A stretch of DNA of 64,000 nucleotides. Origin: Lachnospiraceae bacterium (GTDB lineage: Bacteria; Bacillota; Clostridia; Lachnospirales; Lachnospiraceae). The stretch lies in assembly GCA_022792535.1 (NCBI GenBank), contig JAAWBG010000048.1, positions 30,537-94,536 on the forward strand, in the 5' to 3' direction. How positions within the stretch are numbered: position 1 is the first letter of the stretch; each line of letters starts with the position of its first letter. The notes under the pieces were generated by a model, which made no database searches, had not been told where the DNA came from, and was given only the letters and a program-made list of their open reading frames with translations. Of this stretch, positions 17,514-26,297 are shown in pieces. A program made the position numbers and the translations under genes.

Positions 17514-17541
17514 TAAAGTTTTTCCAATTATTTACCGAAAT
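17514..17541 (+). promoter_or_regulatory. Sigma-28-like promoter before the FliK/DUF6240-like gene
   Basis: TAAA (17514-17517), a 16-base spacer and ACCGAAAT (17534-17541) lie close to the flagellar sigma consensus TAAA-N15-GCCGATAA. Confidence 0.5.
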
Positions 17542-17586
17542 AATGAGTATCACATGGTAGAAAAATAAGGATAATGAGGCGCGGAT

Positions 17587-20500
17587 ATGAATATAAGAGT
17601 GGATCACAGTAATCTGACGGAAATTACACAGACAAACAGTAAAGTGGAAATAAAGGGAAATGTTGCAGTCACTACCCAGGAGACCACTGCCAAAGAAGTG
17701 GAAAAGGATACCGGCGTTGTAAGGGCGTTGCAGCAGACTACGGTAGAGACTGCTTTTCGTTCTGAGGAATCTCAGATGGAAAAGATACAGCAGGAAGCAG
17801 AAAATATGGAGGCGGAACTGTTTCAGCAAAAGATGGCGGTTGTGTCGAATACCATGTCGGAAGAAGACTGCAGAAAGATGGATGGAGATGGATTTTCAGT
17901 CAATGGCACAGAGGTAGAGACCATTGTGACGGAGATTGATAAGATAAAAATGGAATTGGCCAAGGCGGGAGTAGATATCAGTATTTTCGGGGAAGGGCTG
18001 AGCGGAGAGCAGTTAGAGGCCCTTGCTGGAAACGCAGCTTTGGCAAGTCAGCTGGAAACCATGCTGAAACAGGCAGACCTTCCGGCTACAGAGGAAAATA
18101 TTTCAGACTGTGAAGAAACCATACAGCAGGCCGCAGACTTGACTGCCAACAAGGAAGAGACTGTAAAATACATGCTGGAACAGGAACTGCCTCCTACCGT
18201 TGAGAATCTTTACAAGGCGCAGCACAGCACCAGCAGCGGAAGGGTCCAGAAAGATCCTCAAAGGGTGGAAATGGATGAACAGCTGAGATCTCAGGTGGAA
18301 CAGGTGATTACAAAGGCGGGACTTCCAGTCAATGAAGAGACCATGTCTTACAGCCAATGGATGCTGGACAATCAGATTCCCCTGACAGAGGAGAATTTAA
18401 CATATGTTATGGATCTGAATCATATGCAGATGCCGCCAGAGGCAGGACAGTTGATGGGGGCAGTGTTAGAGGCCATGGCAGAAGGACAGCGTCCTGGAGA
18501 TGCAGTAATCTTAGAGGGATACAGCAATGCTTATCGGGCAGAGGAAGCGGCTCAGGTAATAGAACAGGCTACGGATGCTCAAGTGTGGAGCGTAGTGGAA
18601 AAAGGCATTCCGCTGACCATTGAAAATCTGCAGGCAGAACAGAAAAATCAGGAGCAGAAAGAGGGGCAGACCCCTTCTCAGAACAGCCAGGAGATTCCAG
18701 CTTATGGGAGAGAGGATATGGATTTTCTCACTGCCAAACGACAGTTGGAGGAGACTCGGCTGATGATGACGATACAGGCAAATTACGCATTGCTGAAAAA
18801 GGGGATTGCCATTGAGACAGAATCTTTGGAACAGTTGGTAGAACAGTTAAAATCTTTGGAAGAAGATTACTACAAGAGTCTTTTGTCTCAAAATGGGGTG
18901 GCTGCCACAGAAGAAAATGCAGCAATTTTTGCAGAAACCATCGGAAAAACCCAGGAACTTGCCAGTGCGCCGGCTTATATTCTGGGAAATATTCATACAG
19001 ATGAAGACACTGTCTCCACCATGCATGAAGCAGGGATGGCGAAAGCGGCAGAGATGAAGCGGGCAGGAGAAGCCTATGAGACCCTTCAGACAGCTCCCAG
19101 AGCGGATCTGGGAGATTCTATTCAGAAAGCATTCCGAAATGTGGATGATATTTTGACAGATCTGGGATTAGAGATAACGGAAGCTGACCGCCGGGCAGTG
19201 CGTATCCTGGCATATAACCAGATGGAGATTACACCAGAATCCATTGCTCAGATCAAAGGGGCAGACCAGAAGGTTCAGAATCTGTTTCAGAATCTGTCTC
19301 CTGCCGTGGTGATGGAAATGATACGGGAAGGTGTGAATCCTCTGGAAATGGATGTGGAACAGCTGAACCGCAAGGCAGAAGAGATCCGCCATCAACAGGA
19401 GGGAACAGAGGAAGAGAAATTCAGCAAATACCTCTGGAAGCTGGAACAGCATCAGGAAATTACGCCCCAGGAGCGGGACAGTTATATTGGAATTTACCGC
19501 CTTTTGAATCAGATTGATAAGACGGACGGAGCAGTGGTGGGCGCTTTGGTGAACCAGGGAGCAGATCTCACCATGAAGAATCTATTGACGGCTGTCAGAA
19601 CCAATCGAAATCCAGGAATCAATGTGTCTGTGGATGAGAATTTCGGCGAAGCAGATGAGATTCAGCGACAGGAATTGAGTATTTCCCAGCAAATTGAGGC
19701 TGCCTATCAGACAGACTGCGCCAAAGAAGCCTTTGCAATGGTTACGCCGGAGGGACTGCAGCAGACAGCGGCCCAGGGCGGCCTAGAAAAGATGACGCCG
19801 GAAGAGTTACTGTGGCAGTTGAGAGAAGCTCCTGTGGAAGAGGAATTGGAACGGTCTTATTACAGGGAACAGATGCAGGAATTTTCCAGTGCCAGAGAGG
19901 CGGAGGCTCAGGTGCTTCAACTGCTGAGCGGGCATGACATGCCGGTGACTGCCTATAATATTATGGCGGCGCAGCAGATGATTCACAATAGAAACGGTAT
20001 CTTTAAATCTCTGTTTGATCCGAAAAAGATGGGAGAAGAGATTGATTTTGAGGAAGTAAAGGCAGAGATCTTAGAGGAATTTGGAGAAGCAGTTAAGACG
20101 CCGGAAGATATGGCAGAAGCCCAGGAAAAACTGGCGGATCTGGCGGAAAACGCCATGAAGACCATGATTCAGTCAGAGAATGTAGAAAGTGTGGATATCA
20201 GAGATATGAGGATTCTGCAGCAGCAGATTGCACTGGGAACCAGAATGGCCAAAGAAGAGACTTATGCGATTCCTGTACTGGTGGCGGATGAACTGACAAA
20301 TGTGCAGCTTAAGATCGTCCGTGGAAAAGAGGAGCGGGGCAGAGTAGATATTTTATTTGATTCACCTCAGCTGGGAAAAGTGGCGGCAAGGTTTCAGGTG
20401 CAGCAGGAATCTATGAAGGGCTACGTAATCTCTGATTCCAAACAGACAATAGAAGAACTGAATCGTCAGGAAGAACGTATCAGGCAGCAGGCAGGCCCAG

Positions 20501-20703
20501 ATTCAGAGATATCCTGGAATCTGGATCTGATACACAGCAGCGATCTGGACCTCTCGCGTTTTGCCTCAGAAGATAAGGGAATTGCAAAGTCAGAGCAGAC
20601 AGAAGAAGCATGGCAGGTGCAGACAAAGACCTTGTATGGCATTGCAAAATCTTTTTTAGAGGAAGTAAAGTACATTGGCCGGCAAATGGAAGGAATGGCT
20701 TAA
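17587..20703 (+). CDS. Large repeat-containing flagellar protein, DUF6240 / FliK-like
   Basis: This 1038-residue protein lacks a signal peptide. At least nine short motifs of the form (L/I)P-x-T-x-EN recur between ~residue 164 and ~790, for example LPATEEN, LPPTVEN, IPLTEEN, IPLTIEN, VAATEEN and MPVTAYN, usually in helical surroundings. Near residues 895-970, VPVLVADELTNVQLKIVRG followed by LGKVAARFQVQ and GYVISDSK resembles the C-terminal domain of the hook-length protein FliK. It precedes flagellin and has a sigma-28-like promoter, so a flagellar role is likely. The family is one I know as DUF6240 from Lachnospiraceae. A molecular-ruler role for the repeats is inference. Confidence 0.6.
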   Translation: MNIRVDHSNLTEITQTNSKVEIKGNVAVTTQETTAKEVEKDTGVVRALQQTTVETAFRSEESQMEKIQQEAENMEAELFQQKMAVVSNTMSEEDCRKMDGDGFSVNGTEVETIVTEIDKIKMELAKAGVDISIFGEGLSGEQLEALAGNAALASQLETMLKQADLPATEENISDCEETIQQAADLTANKEETVKYMLEQELPPTVENLYKAQHSTSSGRVQKDPQRVEMDEQLRSQVEQVITKAGLPVNEETMSYSQWMLDNQIPLTEENLTYVMDLNHMQMPPEAGQLMGAVLEAMAEGQRPGDAVILEGYSNAYRAEEAAQVIEQATDAQVWSVVEKGIPLTIENLQAEQKNQEQKEGQTPSQNSQEIPAYGREDMDFLTAKRQLEETRLMMTIQANYALLKKGIAIETESLEQLVEQLKSLEEDYYKSLLSQNGVAATEENAAIFAETIGKTQELASAPAYILGNIHTDEDTVSTMHEAGMAKAAEMKRAGEAYETLQTAPRADLGDSIQKAFRNVDDILTDLGLEITEADRRAVRILAYNQMEITPESIAQIKGADQKVQNLFQNLSPAVVMEMIREGVNPLEMDVEQLNRKAEEIRHQQEGTEEEKFSKYLWKLEQHQEITPQERDSYIGIYRLLNQIDKTDGAVVGALVNQGADLTMKNLLTAVRTNRNPGINVSVDENFGEADEIQRQELSISQQIEAAYQTDCAKEAFAMVTPEGLQQTAAQGGLEKMTPEELLWQLREAPVEEELERSYYREQMQEFSSAREAEAQVLQLLSGHDMPVTAYNIMAAQQMIHNRNGIFKSLFDPKKMGEEIDFEEVKAEILEEFGEAVKTPEDMAEAQEKLADLAENAMKTMIQSENVESVDIRDMRILQQQIALGTRMAKEETYAIPVLVADELTNVQLKIVRGKEERGRVDILFDSPQLGKVAARFQVQQESMKGYVISDSKQTIEELNRQEERIRQQAGPDSEISWNLDLIHSSDLDLSRFASEDKGIAKSEQTEEAWQVQTKTLYGIAKSFLEEVKYIGRQMEGMA

Positions 20704-20727
20704 TATTTTAGGCAGGGACGCCGATAT
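20701..20727 (+). promoter_or_regulatory. Sigma-28-type promoter of flagellin
   Basis: TAAT (20701-20704), a 15-base spacer and GCCGATAT (20720-20727) match the flagellar sigma consensus almost exactly. It lies ~65 bases before the flagellin ATG. Confidence 0.75.
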
Positions 20728-20792
20728 ATCAGACAGAGTTACAGAATGGAAAAGAAAACGCAGGATATTCTGTGTTGATGGAGGGAAAATAA

Positions 20793-22241
20793 ATGAAAAT
20801 TAATCATAATATGTCAGCAACCATTGCCAATAAAAGATTATTAGCATCTGATAGAAGTTTGTCAAGTTCCATTGAACGCTTATCAACAGGACTTCGTATT
20901 AATCGGGCTTCTGATGATGCGGCTGGAATGGCAATTTCCAGCAAGATGAAAACACAGATCAAAGGTCTGGCCCAGGCTTCTAGAAATGCTTCAGATGGAG
21001 TTTCCGTGTTGGAGACAGCAGACGGTGCCTTAAGTGAGGTTCATGGAATGCTTCAGAGAATGCGTGAACTGTCTGTACAGGCGGCAAATGGAACAAACAC
21101 CCCAGACGACTTGGAAGCGATTCAGGCAGAAGTTGCTTCTCTGCGGGAAGAGATCGACCGTATTTCCAGAGATACAGAATTTAATACGAAACCACTGTTG
21201 GACGGTACGCTGGATCAAAGAGTGTATCCCAGCGACAGAGGGATTACCAGAATTGATATTTCTGACTCGGTAACGCCCAATACCTATTCTGTGAATGTGA
21301 CAGCAGATGCCTCCCATGCGGTGATCGAAGGAGGAAGCACATTGATAGGGACAGACGTGGTTCCTGCCGGAGCTTCTGGAGTTGTTGTAATTAATGGGGT
21401 GGAAGTTGAAATCACCGAAGGAGAGACCTTTGAAGAAGTATTTGAAAACCTGCGTTACGGGGCGGAACTTGGAGAAGTGAATCTGATCCTGGTAGATGAT
21501 CTTACCGATAAGACAGGAGAGCCGGAAAATGAGGGTTATGTGCCCAGTGATGTGGCAAATGGCGGTAATCTGGTATTTGTTTCGGCTGAATATGGAAGTT
21601 CTTCAGAGATGGATATTAAATGTGACAATCCTGATTTGGCAGCTTTTCTTGGAATCAATGCCACCAATCAGGCGGTGGGAAGCGATGTGGAAATTGAATT
21701 TCATGGGGCAGATATAGGTTTTGGCACCCAGGCTACCATGCTGACCGATGGGAATTATGTGACTGTTTCCGACAGAAGCGGTTTTGAGATGAAATTTGAA
21801 GTGGTTCCGGGAACCAACGGAAGAGTGGACTTAGAAGTTACTGATATTGGTACCATGACACTGCAGATCGGTGCAAATGAGAATCAGACTGTGGACGTAC
21901 GTATTCCAGAGATTTCTTCTCAGACGCTCTATATTGATAAAGTAAATGTGTGTACCATAACGGGAGCGGACCGGGCCATTACCAGCTTTGACAAAGCCAT
22001 TGCCAAAGTGAGTGAAGTTCGTTCCAGTATCGGAGCTTATCAAAATCGTTTGGATTATGCAGTCAGCAGTTTAGATGGAGCAGAATTGAATATGACTCAG
22101 GCTCTGTCACGTATCGAGGATGTAGATATGGCAGAGGAAATGACAGAATACACGAAATATAACGTATTGACCCAGGCGGCAACATCTGTGCTGGCTCAGG
22201 CAAATGATCTTCCTCAGCAGGTATTACAGTTATTACAATAA
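20793..22241 (+). CDS. fliC: Flagellin, filament subunit
   Basis: This is the structural protein of the flagellar filament, exported by the flagellar type III apparatus; 482 residues. The conserved D0/D1 N-terminus (MKINHNMSATIANKRL, then STGLRINRASDDAAGMAIS) and C-terminus (DVDMAEEMTEYTKYNVLTQA ending in LQLLQ) are intact. The middle (~130-385) is a variable surface domain. LQRMRELSVQAANGTN near residues 87-102 keeps the D1 helix recognised by animal TLR5, so the protein is predicted to be immunostimulatory. The RBS GGAGGG precedes the ATG, and a sigma-28 promoter is upstream. The export chaperone fliS follows after 44 bases. No other filament or motor genes lie in the window. Confidence 0.97.
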   Translation: MKINHNMSATIANKRLLASDRSLSSSIERLSTGLRINRASDDAAGMAISSKMKTQIKGLAQASRNASDGVSVLETADGALSEVHGMLQRMRELSVQAANGTNTPDDLEAIQAEVASLREEIDRISRDTEFNTKPLLDGTLDQRVYPSDRGITRIDISDSVTPNTYSVNVTADASHAVIEGGSTLIGTDVVPAGASGVVVINGVEVEITEGETFEEVFENLRYGAELGEVNLILVDDLTDKTGEPENEGYVPSDVANGGNLVFVSAEYGSSSEMDIKCDNPDLAAFLGINATNQAVGSDVEIEFHGADIGFGTQATMLTDGNYVTVSDRSGFEMKFEVVPGTNGRVDLEVTDIGTMTLQIGANENQTVDVRIPEISSQTLYIDKVNVCTITGADRAITSFDKAIAKVSEVRSSIGAYQNRLDYAVSSLDGAELNMTQALSRIEDVDMAEEMTEYTKYNVLTQAATSVLAQANDLPQQVLQLLQ

Positions 22242-22285
22242 TAATATGATGCCAAAAAGCAGGGAGTTGTAATAGGGAGACGAAT

Positions 22286-22762
22286 ATGACTCAGGAAAAA
22301 AAGCAGGAATTCACCCGGCGTTTGAGCTGCTGTAACAAGGGAGAGATGATTGTTATTATGTATGATATTCTCTTTTCTTATTTAGAGGATGCTCTGAAAG
22401 CCCAGAAAGCGGGAGAATATGAAAATTTTCGAGATGCGTCTGGAAAGGCTCAGCAGGTAGTGAGAAGACTGATGGAAGATTTAGATTTCTCTTATCCGAT
22501 AGCAGGTGAATTGTATCCAGCCTATCAATTTGTAAATAAACTGCTGGCTCTGGCAGTGTGCAAAAATACATCCCAGAATATACAGGATGCACAGAAAGTT
22601 CTGAAGAATCTCTATGAAGGCTTTGTGGAAGCCGCAAAAGAGGATTCTTCAGAACCGCTGATGCAGCATACCCAGCAGGTTGTGGCAGGTATGACGTATC
22701 AAAAGGGCAGTCTGACAGAGACACTTCAAGGCTCTGAAAGTTCAAGAGGATTCTTCGCGTAA
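22286..22762 (+). CDS. fliS: Flagellar export chaperone FliS
   Basis: FliS binds the disordered C-terminus of flagellin in the cytoplasm, prevents early polymerisation and hands it to the export gate. The 158 residues are longer than the usual ~125-135. The helical core matches: KQEFTRRLSCCNKGEMIVIMYDILFSYLEDA corresponds to the family's TPxxLVxMLYDGxLxxLxxA region, shown here in shorter parts as EMIVIMYDILF and YLEDALKAQKAG. It follows flagellin directly and is probably cotranscribed. Its last 37 bases overlap the end of the converging DUF2508 gene on the other strand. The extra C-terminal ~25 residues may be a lineage extension. Confidence 0.85.
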   Translation: MTQEKKQEFTRRLSCCNKGEMIVIMYDILFSYLEDALKAQKAGEYENFRDASGKAQQVVRRLMEDLDFSYPIAGELYPAYQFVNKLLALAVCKNTSQNIQDAQKVLKNLYEGFVEAAKEDSSEPLMQHTQQVVAGMTYQKGSLTETLQGSESSRGFFA

Positions 22763-22980
22763 GGATCCTCATTTAATTGTTTGGCTTTGGTCAGTAAGAA
22801 TTTGTAACGCATCTGCAGAGCATTCACCTGATAGATACAGCAGTCGATCAGATCTGGTTCCATTGCATTTTCAAAATTATTATATGCAAGAGCCAGATCA
22901 TATTTTGCTTTTTCCAGATCATCTAAAAGTAAAGAGTAGTTGGTAGTATCTGTCATTTGTTTTTTAGAAGTTTGAAACAT
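22726..22980 (-). CDS. DUF2508 (YaaL-like) family protein
   Basis: This small cytoplasmic protein of 84 residues is predicted to be nearly all helix. Repeated L-x2-A spacing (LLLDDLEKAKYDLALAYNNF) and the pattern DPDLIDCCIYQ followed by ALQMRYKFLL fit DUF2508/YaaL as I recall it; in this protein the first part reads EPDLID. The function is unknown; in Bacillus the relative lies near the bofA gene, and here too a bofA-like gene is next, divergently. I choose the second of two close ATGs (22978-22980) because GAGAGGG then has a six-base spacing. It overlaps the 3' end of fliS by 37 bases. Confidence 0.7.
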   Translation of the reverse strand: MFQTSKKQMTDTTNYSLLLDDLEKAKYDLALAYNNFENAMEPDLIDCCIYQVNALQMRYKFLLTKAKQLNEDPYAKNPLELSEP

Positions 22981-23068
22981 ATGCATCCCTCTCGTATCGT
23001 TTTCTCACTTAAAGTATAAGCAAAAACTTCCAGTTCTATACAAAAAAGTCATAAATTTTTCCAAAAAG

Positions 23069-23105
23069 TATGCTTATGGAACATGAAATAGTTTCATAAG
23101 CATAT
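23069..23105. promoter_or_regulatory. Inverted repeat between divergent DUF2508 and bofA-like genes
   Basis: TATGCTTATGGAAC and GTTTCATAAGCATA match at 13 of 14 positions around an 8-base centre. Between divergent genes a terminator makes little sense, so an operator or leader hairpin is more likely. Confidence 0.4.
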
Positions 23106-23151
23106 ATTAATAACAGGAATAGACAAACATGTATGGAAAGGAAAACAAAGT

Positions 23152-23424
23152 ATGGAAAATTATTATGGGGCCGCAGCCATTGCAGTTATCTGCATTCTAA
23201 TACTTTTTATAGGAAATATGAAACAGAAAACAGGGCTGGCTTTTATTTTTGTGATTCGCAGCCTTGCAGGGGCAGTGGGTATCTGTATCGTAAATGAATT
23301 CTTACAAAAACAGGGAATTTCAGTGGCTCCAGGGGTTAATCCGGTAACAGTTTTGACAGTGGGAACCCTTGGTATCAGCGGGTTTGCGCTGATTTATGGA
23401 ATTTTATTCTACCGATTATTGTAA
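23152..23424 (+). CDS. bofA: BofA family inhibitor of pro-sigma-K processing
   Basis: This 90-residue membrane protein has three predicted helices. In Bacillus, BofA holds the SpoIVFB protease inactive in the forespore outer membrane until the checkpoint signal arrives. The diagnostic segment is GVNPVTVLTVGTLGISGFAL followed by YGILFY at the C-terminus, matching G-x-NP...G-LG-x-PG...LY in the family. It is divergent from the DUF2508 gene, in keeping with the yaaL-bofA proximity in other Firmicutes. With spoIID and the spoIIQ-like gene it shows that the organism has the endospore programme. It stands alone between hairpins and the Tad promoter. Confidence 0.85.
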   Translation: MENYYGAAAIAVICILILFIGNMKQKTGLAFIFVIRSLAGAVGICIVNEFLQKQGISVAPGVNPVTVLTVGTLGISGFALIYGILFYRLL

Positions 23425-23460
23425 AATACTTACAAAAATGAAAAAATTTTCATAATCCAC

Positions 23461-23489
23461 TTTACAAGAAAAAGAACTTGCTTTATAAT
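23461..23489 (+). promoter_or_regulatory. Promoter of the Tad pilus operon
   Basis: TTTACA (23461-23466), a 17-base spacer and a perfect TATAAT (23484-23489), 60 bases before the first tad gene. Confidence 0.7.
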
Positions 23490-23548
23490 CCTAAGAAATC
23501 ACCTGCTTCTCAACAGGCAGCGGCAAAGTGAGGTGATGGATTGGGGAT

Positions 23549-24055
23549 ATGAGAATTGTTCTTAGCCTGATACTGTTAAGTCTGGCAGTGGTTATGGACA
23601 TACGAAGCAGGAAGATCAGTAATCGGCTGATTCTAACAGGCTTAACCATAGGGTTTCTTATCCAGACGGCAGAATTTGGATGGAAGGGAGCCGGCGTTTT
23701 TCTGATAAACGTTTCTATACCGATTATCTTATGTTATCTATTATTTCTTATGCGTGCCTTAGGGGCAGGCGACATCAAATTATTTTCCGTAGTTGGCAGT
23801 ATTTGGAATGTGAAGATACTTTTTGCAACGATCATTGCATCTTTTCTGACAGCAGCTTTTTTATCTTTATGTAAGCTGCTATATCATGGTAATCTGATTT
23901 CACGTCTATGTGTATTTGGAAAATATGTCAGGCAGGCGGCAGCGGCAGGCAGACTGCTTCGATACCCTGCAGGACCTCAGGAAAAGCAATACACCATTCA
24001 TTTTTCAATTTCAATTCTGATTGGATATCTCATAGCTTTGGAGGTGGCTTATTGA
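23549..24055 (+). CDS. Prepilin peptidase (A24, CpaA/TadV-type)
   Basis: This membrane aspartyl protease cleaves the leader of pilins before assembly. The 168 residues make about five helices. Both catalytic Asp regions are visible: VMDIRSRKISN near residue 16, and GAGDIKLF near 73, the GxGD motif. It is the first gene of the Tad operon and overlaps the next gene as TTGA. The short form without the N-methyltransferase domain is usual for Tad systems. A second A24-type peptidase sits at the end of the same operon (30959), so the two may split the processing of Flp and TadE-type substrates (inference). Confidence 0.88.
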   Translation: MRIVLSLILLSLAVVMDIRSRKISNRLILTGLTIGFLIQTAEFGWKGAGVFLINVSIPIILCYLLFLMRALGAGDIKLFSVVGSIWNVKILFATIIASFLTAAFLSLCKLLYHGNLISRLCVFGKYVRQAAAAGRLLRYPAGPQEKQYTIHFSISILIGYLIALEVAY

Positions 24056-25107
24056 AGAAAATTTCAATTGCCATATGCGATGCAGAGCAGGCATATGGAG
24101 AAAAATTAGGAGAGTGGATTTCCTTGGAGAAACAGGAAGAGATGAAAAGCTATTACTTTTCTTCTTTAAGTGTTTTTCTGGAATTCCAAAGGATACAGGA
24201 ACTGGATGTTATCTTGCTGGGAAAAGGATTTTGGGGAAACATACAGATCATAGAACAGATGAAAGAGCAAAAGAGTTTGTGGATCTGTCTGTATGATCCG
24301 GCAGAAGAAAATTTTTCAGAAGAAGAACAGGGATTTCCCAGAACAGAGCAGGAAGTTTTGGCAGTAAGAAAATACCAGCCGGCTTCTGAAATAATAAGAG
24401 AGATATTTTTTTATTATCAGAAATATGGGAAACAGAATAGAGATATGGCATTGCCGGAGGGGGAGGTTTTGGGAATCTATTCCCCAGACCACAGTATTTG
24501 GCGTACGCCTTTTGCCCTGACTTTTGCGCAGACATTGGGAAAAGAGGAGAGAGTACTCTATGTGAATTTGAATGAATGTGCTGGATTTGAAAGATGGTTC
24601 CAGAAAAAATATCACAGGGATCTGCTGGATGTGATCTACTTATGTCTGGTGGAGGGAGGGAATATTTCAGACTGTATCGGAAGTGCAGTTTATAGGACGG
24701 AAGGGTTTGACTACATTCCTCCGGCGGCAGACGGAGCCTGCCTGGGAGAGATTTCGAAGGAAGACTATCTCCGATTTGTCAGGCTTTTGGCAGAAAAAAG
24801 CAGTTATGATGTGGTTATTTTGGACTTTGGCATAATGATTCCAGGATTTTTTGAATTGCTGGAAGAGTGCAGCAGCATTTACATTGCCGCGGAAGGAGGA
24901 GAGCTTCGAGAGGGGCCATTACAGCATTTTCGGCAGATGACAGCCAGGCAGAACAGACAGGGACTGGAGAAAAAAATATCTTATCTGAATCTGCCGCGTA
25001 TATCAGAGAATCTATATCAGGGGGAGGAAAAGATGCAGCATTGGATATGGGGAGAGCTGGGAGATTATACCAGAAGGTTAATGGGGGTACAAAGTGGAAC
25101 AGATTAA
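24052..25107 (+). CDS. TadZ/CpaE-like pilus localisation protein with deviant ATPase site
   Basis: This 351-residue protein combines a receiver-like N-terminus (~1-115: ISIAICDAEQAYGEKL, LDVILLGKGF, IIEQMKEQKSLWICLYD) with a ParA/MinD-like domain (~135-345: EVLGIYSPDHSIWRTPFALT, VLYVNLNE, YDVVILDFG). It lacks the P-loop lysines of a true Walker A, as is common in TadZ proteins that work as polar scaffolds. The start is TTG at 24052: GGAGGTGG precedes it and it overlaps the peptidase stop as TTGA. The longer frame begins inside the peptidase gene without a site. It would place the pilus machine in the cell by binding CpaF. Confidence 0.8.
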   Translation: MKKISIAICDAEQAYGEKLGEWISLEKQEEMKSYYFSSLSVFLEFQRIQELDVILLGKGFWGNIQIIEQMKEQKSLWICLYDPAEENFSEEEQGFPRTEQEVLAVRKYQPASEIIREIFFYYQKYGKQNRDMALPEGEVLGIYSPDHSIWRTPFALTFAQTLGKEERVLYVNLNECAGFERWFQKKYHRDLLDVIYLCLVEGGNISDCIGSAVYRTEGFDYIPPAADGACLGEISKEDYLRFVRLLAEKSSYDVVILDFGIMIPGFFELLEECSSIYIAAEGGELREGPLQHFRQMTARQNRQGLEKKISYLNLPRISENLYQGEEKMQHWIWGELGDYTRRLMGVQSGTD

Positions 25108-26287
25108 AAAGAATGTGCTGGAACAACTTGATATGACAAGAGAGCACGAGGAAGAGGAACTGTTGGCTGTGATTGATGAAGAGATCTGCAGGGAGGCTAA
25201 GAGGAGAGTTATTCCTCTGAGCTGGCGGAAGGAATTGAGAATACAGATTTTTCATTCCCTTCGTAAACTGGATGTACTTCAGGAACTCCTGGATGAGGAT
25301 GATATTACGGAGATCATGGTAAATGGAGCGGATCGTATTTTCTATGAGAGAAAGGGGGAGATCACAGAGTGGAAGAAACATTTTTCTTCCAGAGAAAAAC
25401 TGGAAGATATTATACAGCAGATGGTGGGGAAGCACAACCGAATGGTAAATGAAGCGGAACCCATTGCAGATACTAGATTAGCAGACGGTTCCAGAGTGAA
25501 TGTAGTTCTGCCGCCGGTGGCATTGGAGGGTCCTATTGTGTCTATCCGCAAATTTCCCAAAGAGCCGATCCTGATGGATCAGATGGTGGAGACAGGAACC
25601 ATCAGTGAAGAATGCAGAGAATTTCTGGAAAAGCTGGTAAAAGCCGGCTATAACATCTTTATTTCGGGGGGAACCGGATCTGGAAAAACCACATTTCTAA
25701 ATGCACTTTCAGAATTTATTCCAAAATCAGAACGCGTAATTACAATTGAAGATTCTGCAGAGCTGCAGATTCAGGGAATTAAAAATCTAGTTCGTTTAGA
25801 GAGCAGAACAGCAGGCGCTGAGGGAACTTTGGCCATTACCACACGTGATTTGATCCGCGCAGCTTTGCGTATGCGGCCGGATCGGATTATTGTAGGGGAG
25901 ATTCGGGGAGCAGAATGCCTGGACATGCTTCAGGCTATGAATACAGGCCATGATGGTTCTCTGAGCACAGGACATGCCAATAGCTGCCAGGATATGCTCA
26001 GCCGCATGGAAACCATGGTGCTGATGGGAATGGAACTGCCTTTGCTGGCGATCCGCTCTCAGATTGCAGCAGGCGTGGATATCCTGGTTCACCTGGGAAG
26101 GCTGCGGGATCGCAGCAGGCGGGTATTATCTATTGTGGAAGTAGACCAGATCGTACAGGGAGAGATTCAGCTGAATCCTTTGTATGAGTTTGCGGAGATG
26201 GGAGAGCAGAATGGAAGAATCATAGGGAATTGGATCAAAAAGGGAGAGCTGATCCATCAGGGAAAACTTTACATGGCAGGGCTTTAA
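25094..26287 (+). CDS. cpaF: CpaF/TadA pilus assembly ATPase
   Basis: This cytoplasmic hexameric ATPase drives Tad pilus assembly. The 397 residues show an N-terminal helical domain, DITEIMVNGADRIFYERKG, the Walker A GGTGSGKTTFLNAL near 195, an Asp box, the Walker B region RPDRIIVGEIRG near 262, and the His-box GHDGSLSTGHAN near 290. The length is normal. It starts at GTG 25094, 14 bases inside tadZ, after GGGGG. TadB and TadC follow, as in other Tad loci. Confidence 0.95.
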   Translation: MEQIKKNVLEQLDMTREHEEEELLAVIDEEICREAKRRVIPLSWRKELRIQIFHSLRKLDVLQELLDEDDITEIMVNGADRIFYERKGEITEWKKHFSSREKLEDIIQQMVGKHNRMVNEAEPIADTRLADGSRVNVVLPPVALEGPIVSIRKFPKEPILMDQMVETGTISEECREFLEKLVKAGYNIFISGGTGSGKTTFLNALSEFIPKSERVITIEDSAELQIQGIKNLVRLESRTAGAEGTLAITTRDLIRAALRMRPDRIIVGEIRGAECLDMLQAMNTGHDGSLSTGHANSCQDMLSRMETMVLMGMELPLLAIRSQIAAGVDILVHLGRLRDRSRRVLSIVEVDQIVQGEIQLNPLYEFAEMGEQNGRIIGNWIKKGELIHQGKLYMAGL

Positions 26288-26297
26288 GGAGGCAGAA

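Noticed and set aside
17386..17829. 147-codon minus-strand frame upstream of the FliK-like gene
   Set aside because: It overlaps the start and promoter of the flagellar gene and its sequence resembles no protein; no ribosome site.
23908..24051. Extended 5' end of the TadZ-like gene
   Set aside because: The extension overlaps the peptidase gene out of frame; the TTG at 24052 has a strong ribosome site and TTGA overlap.
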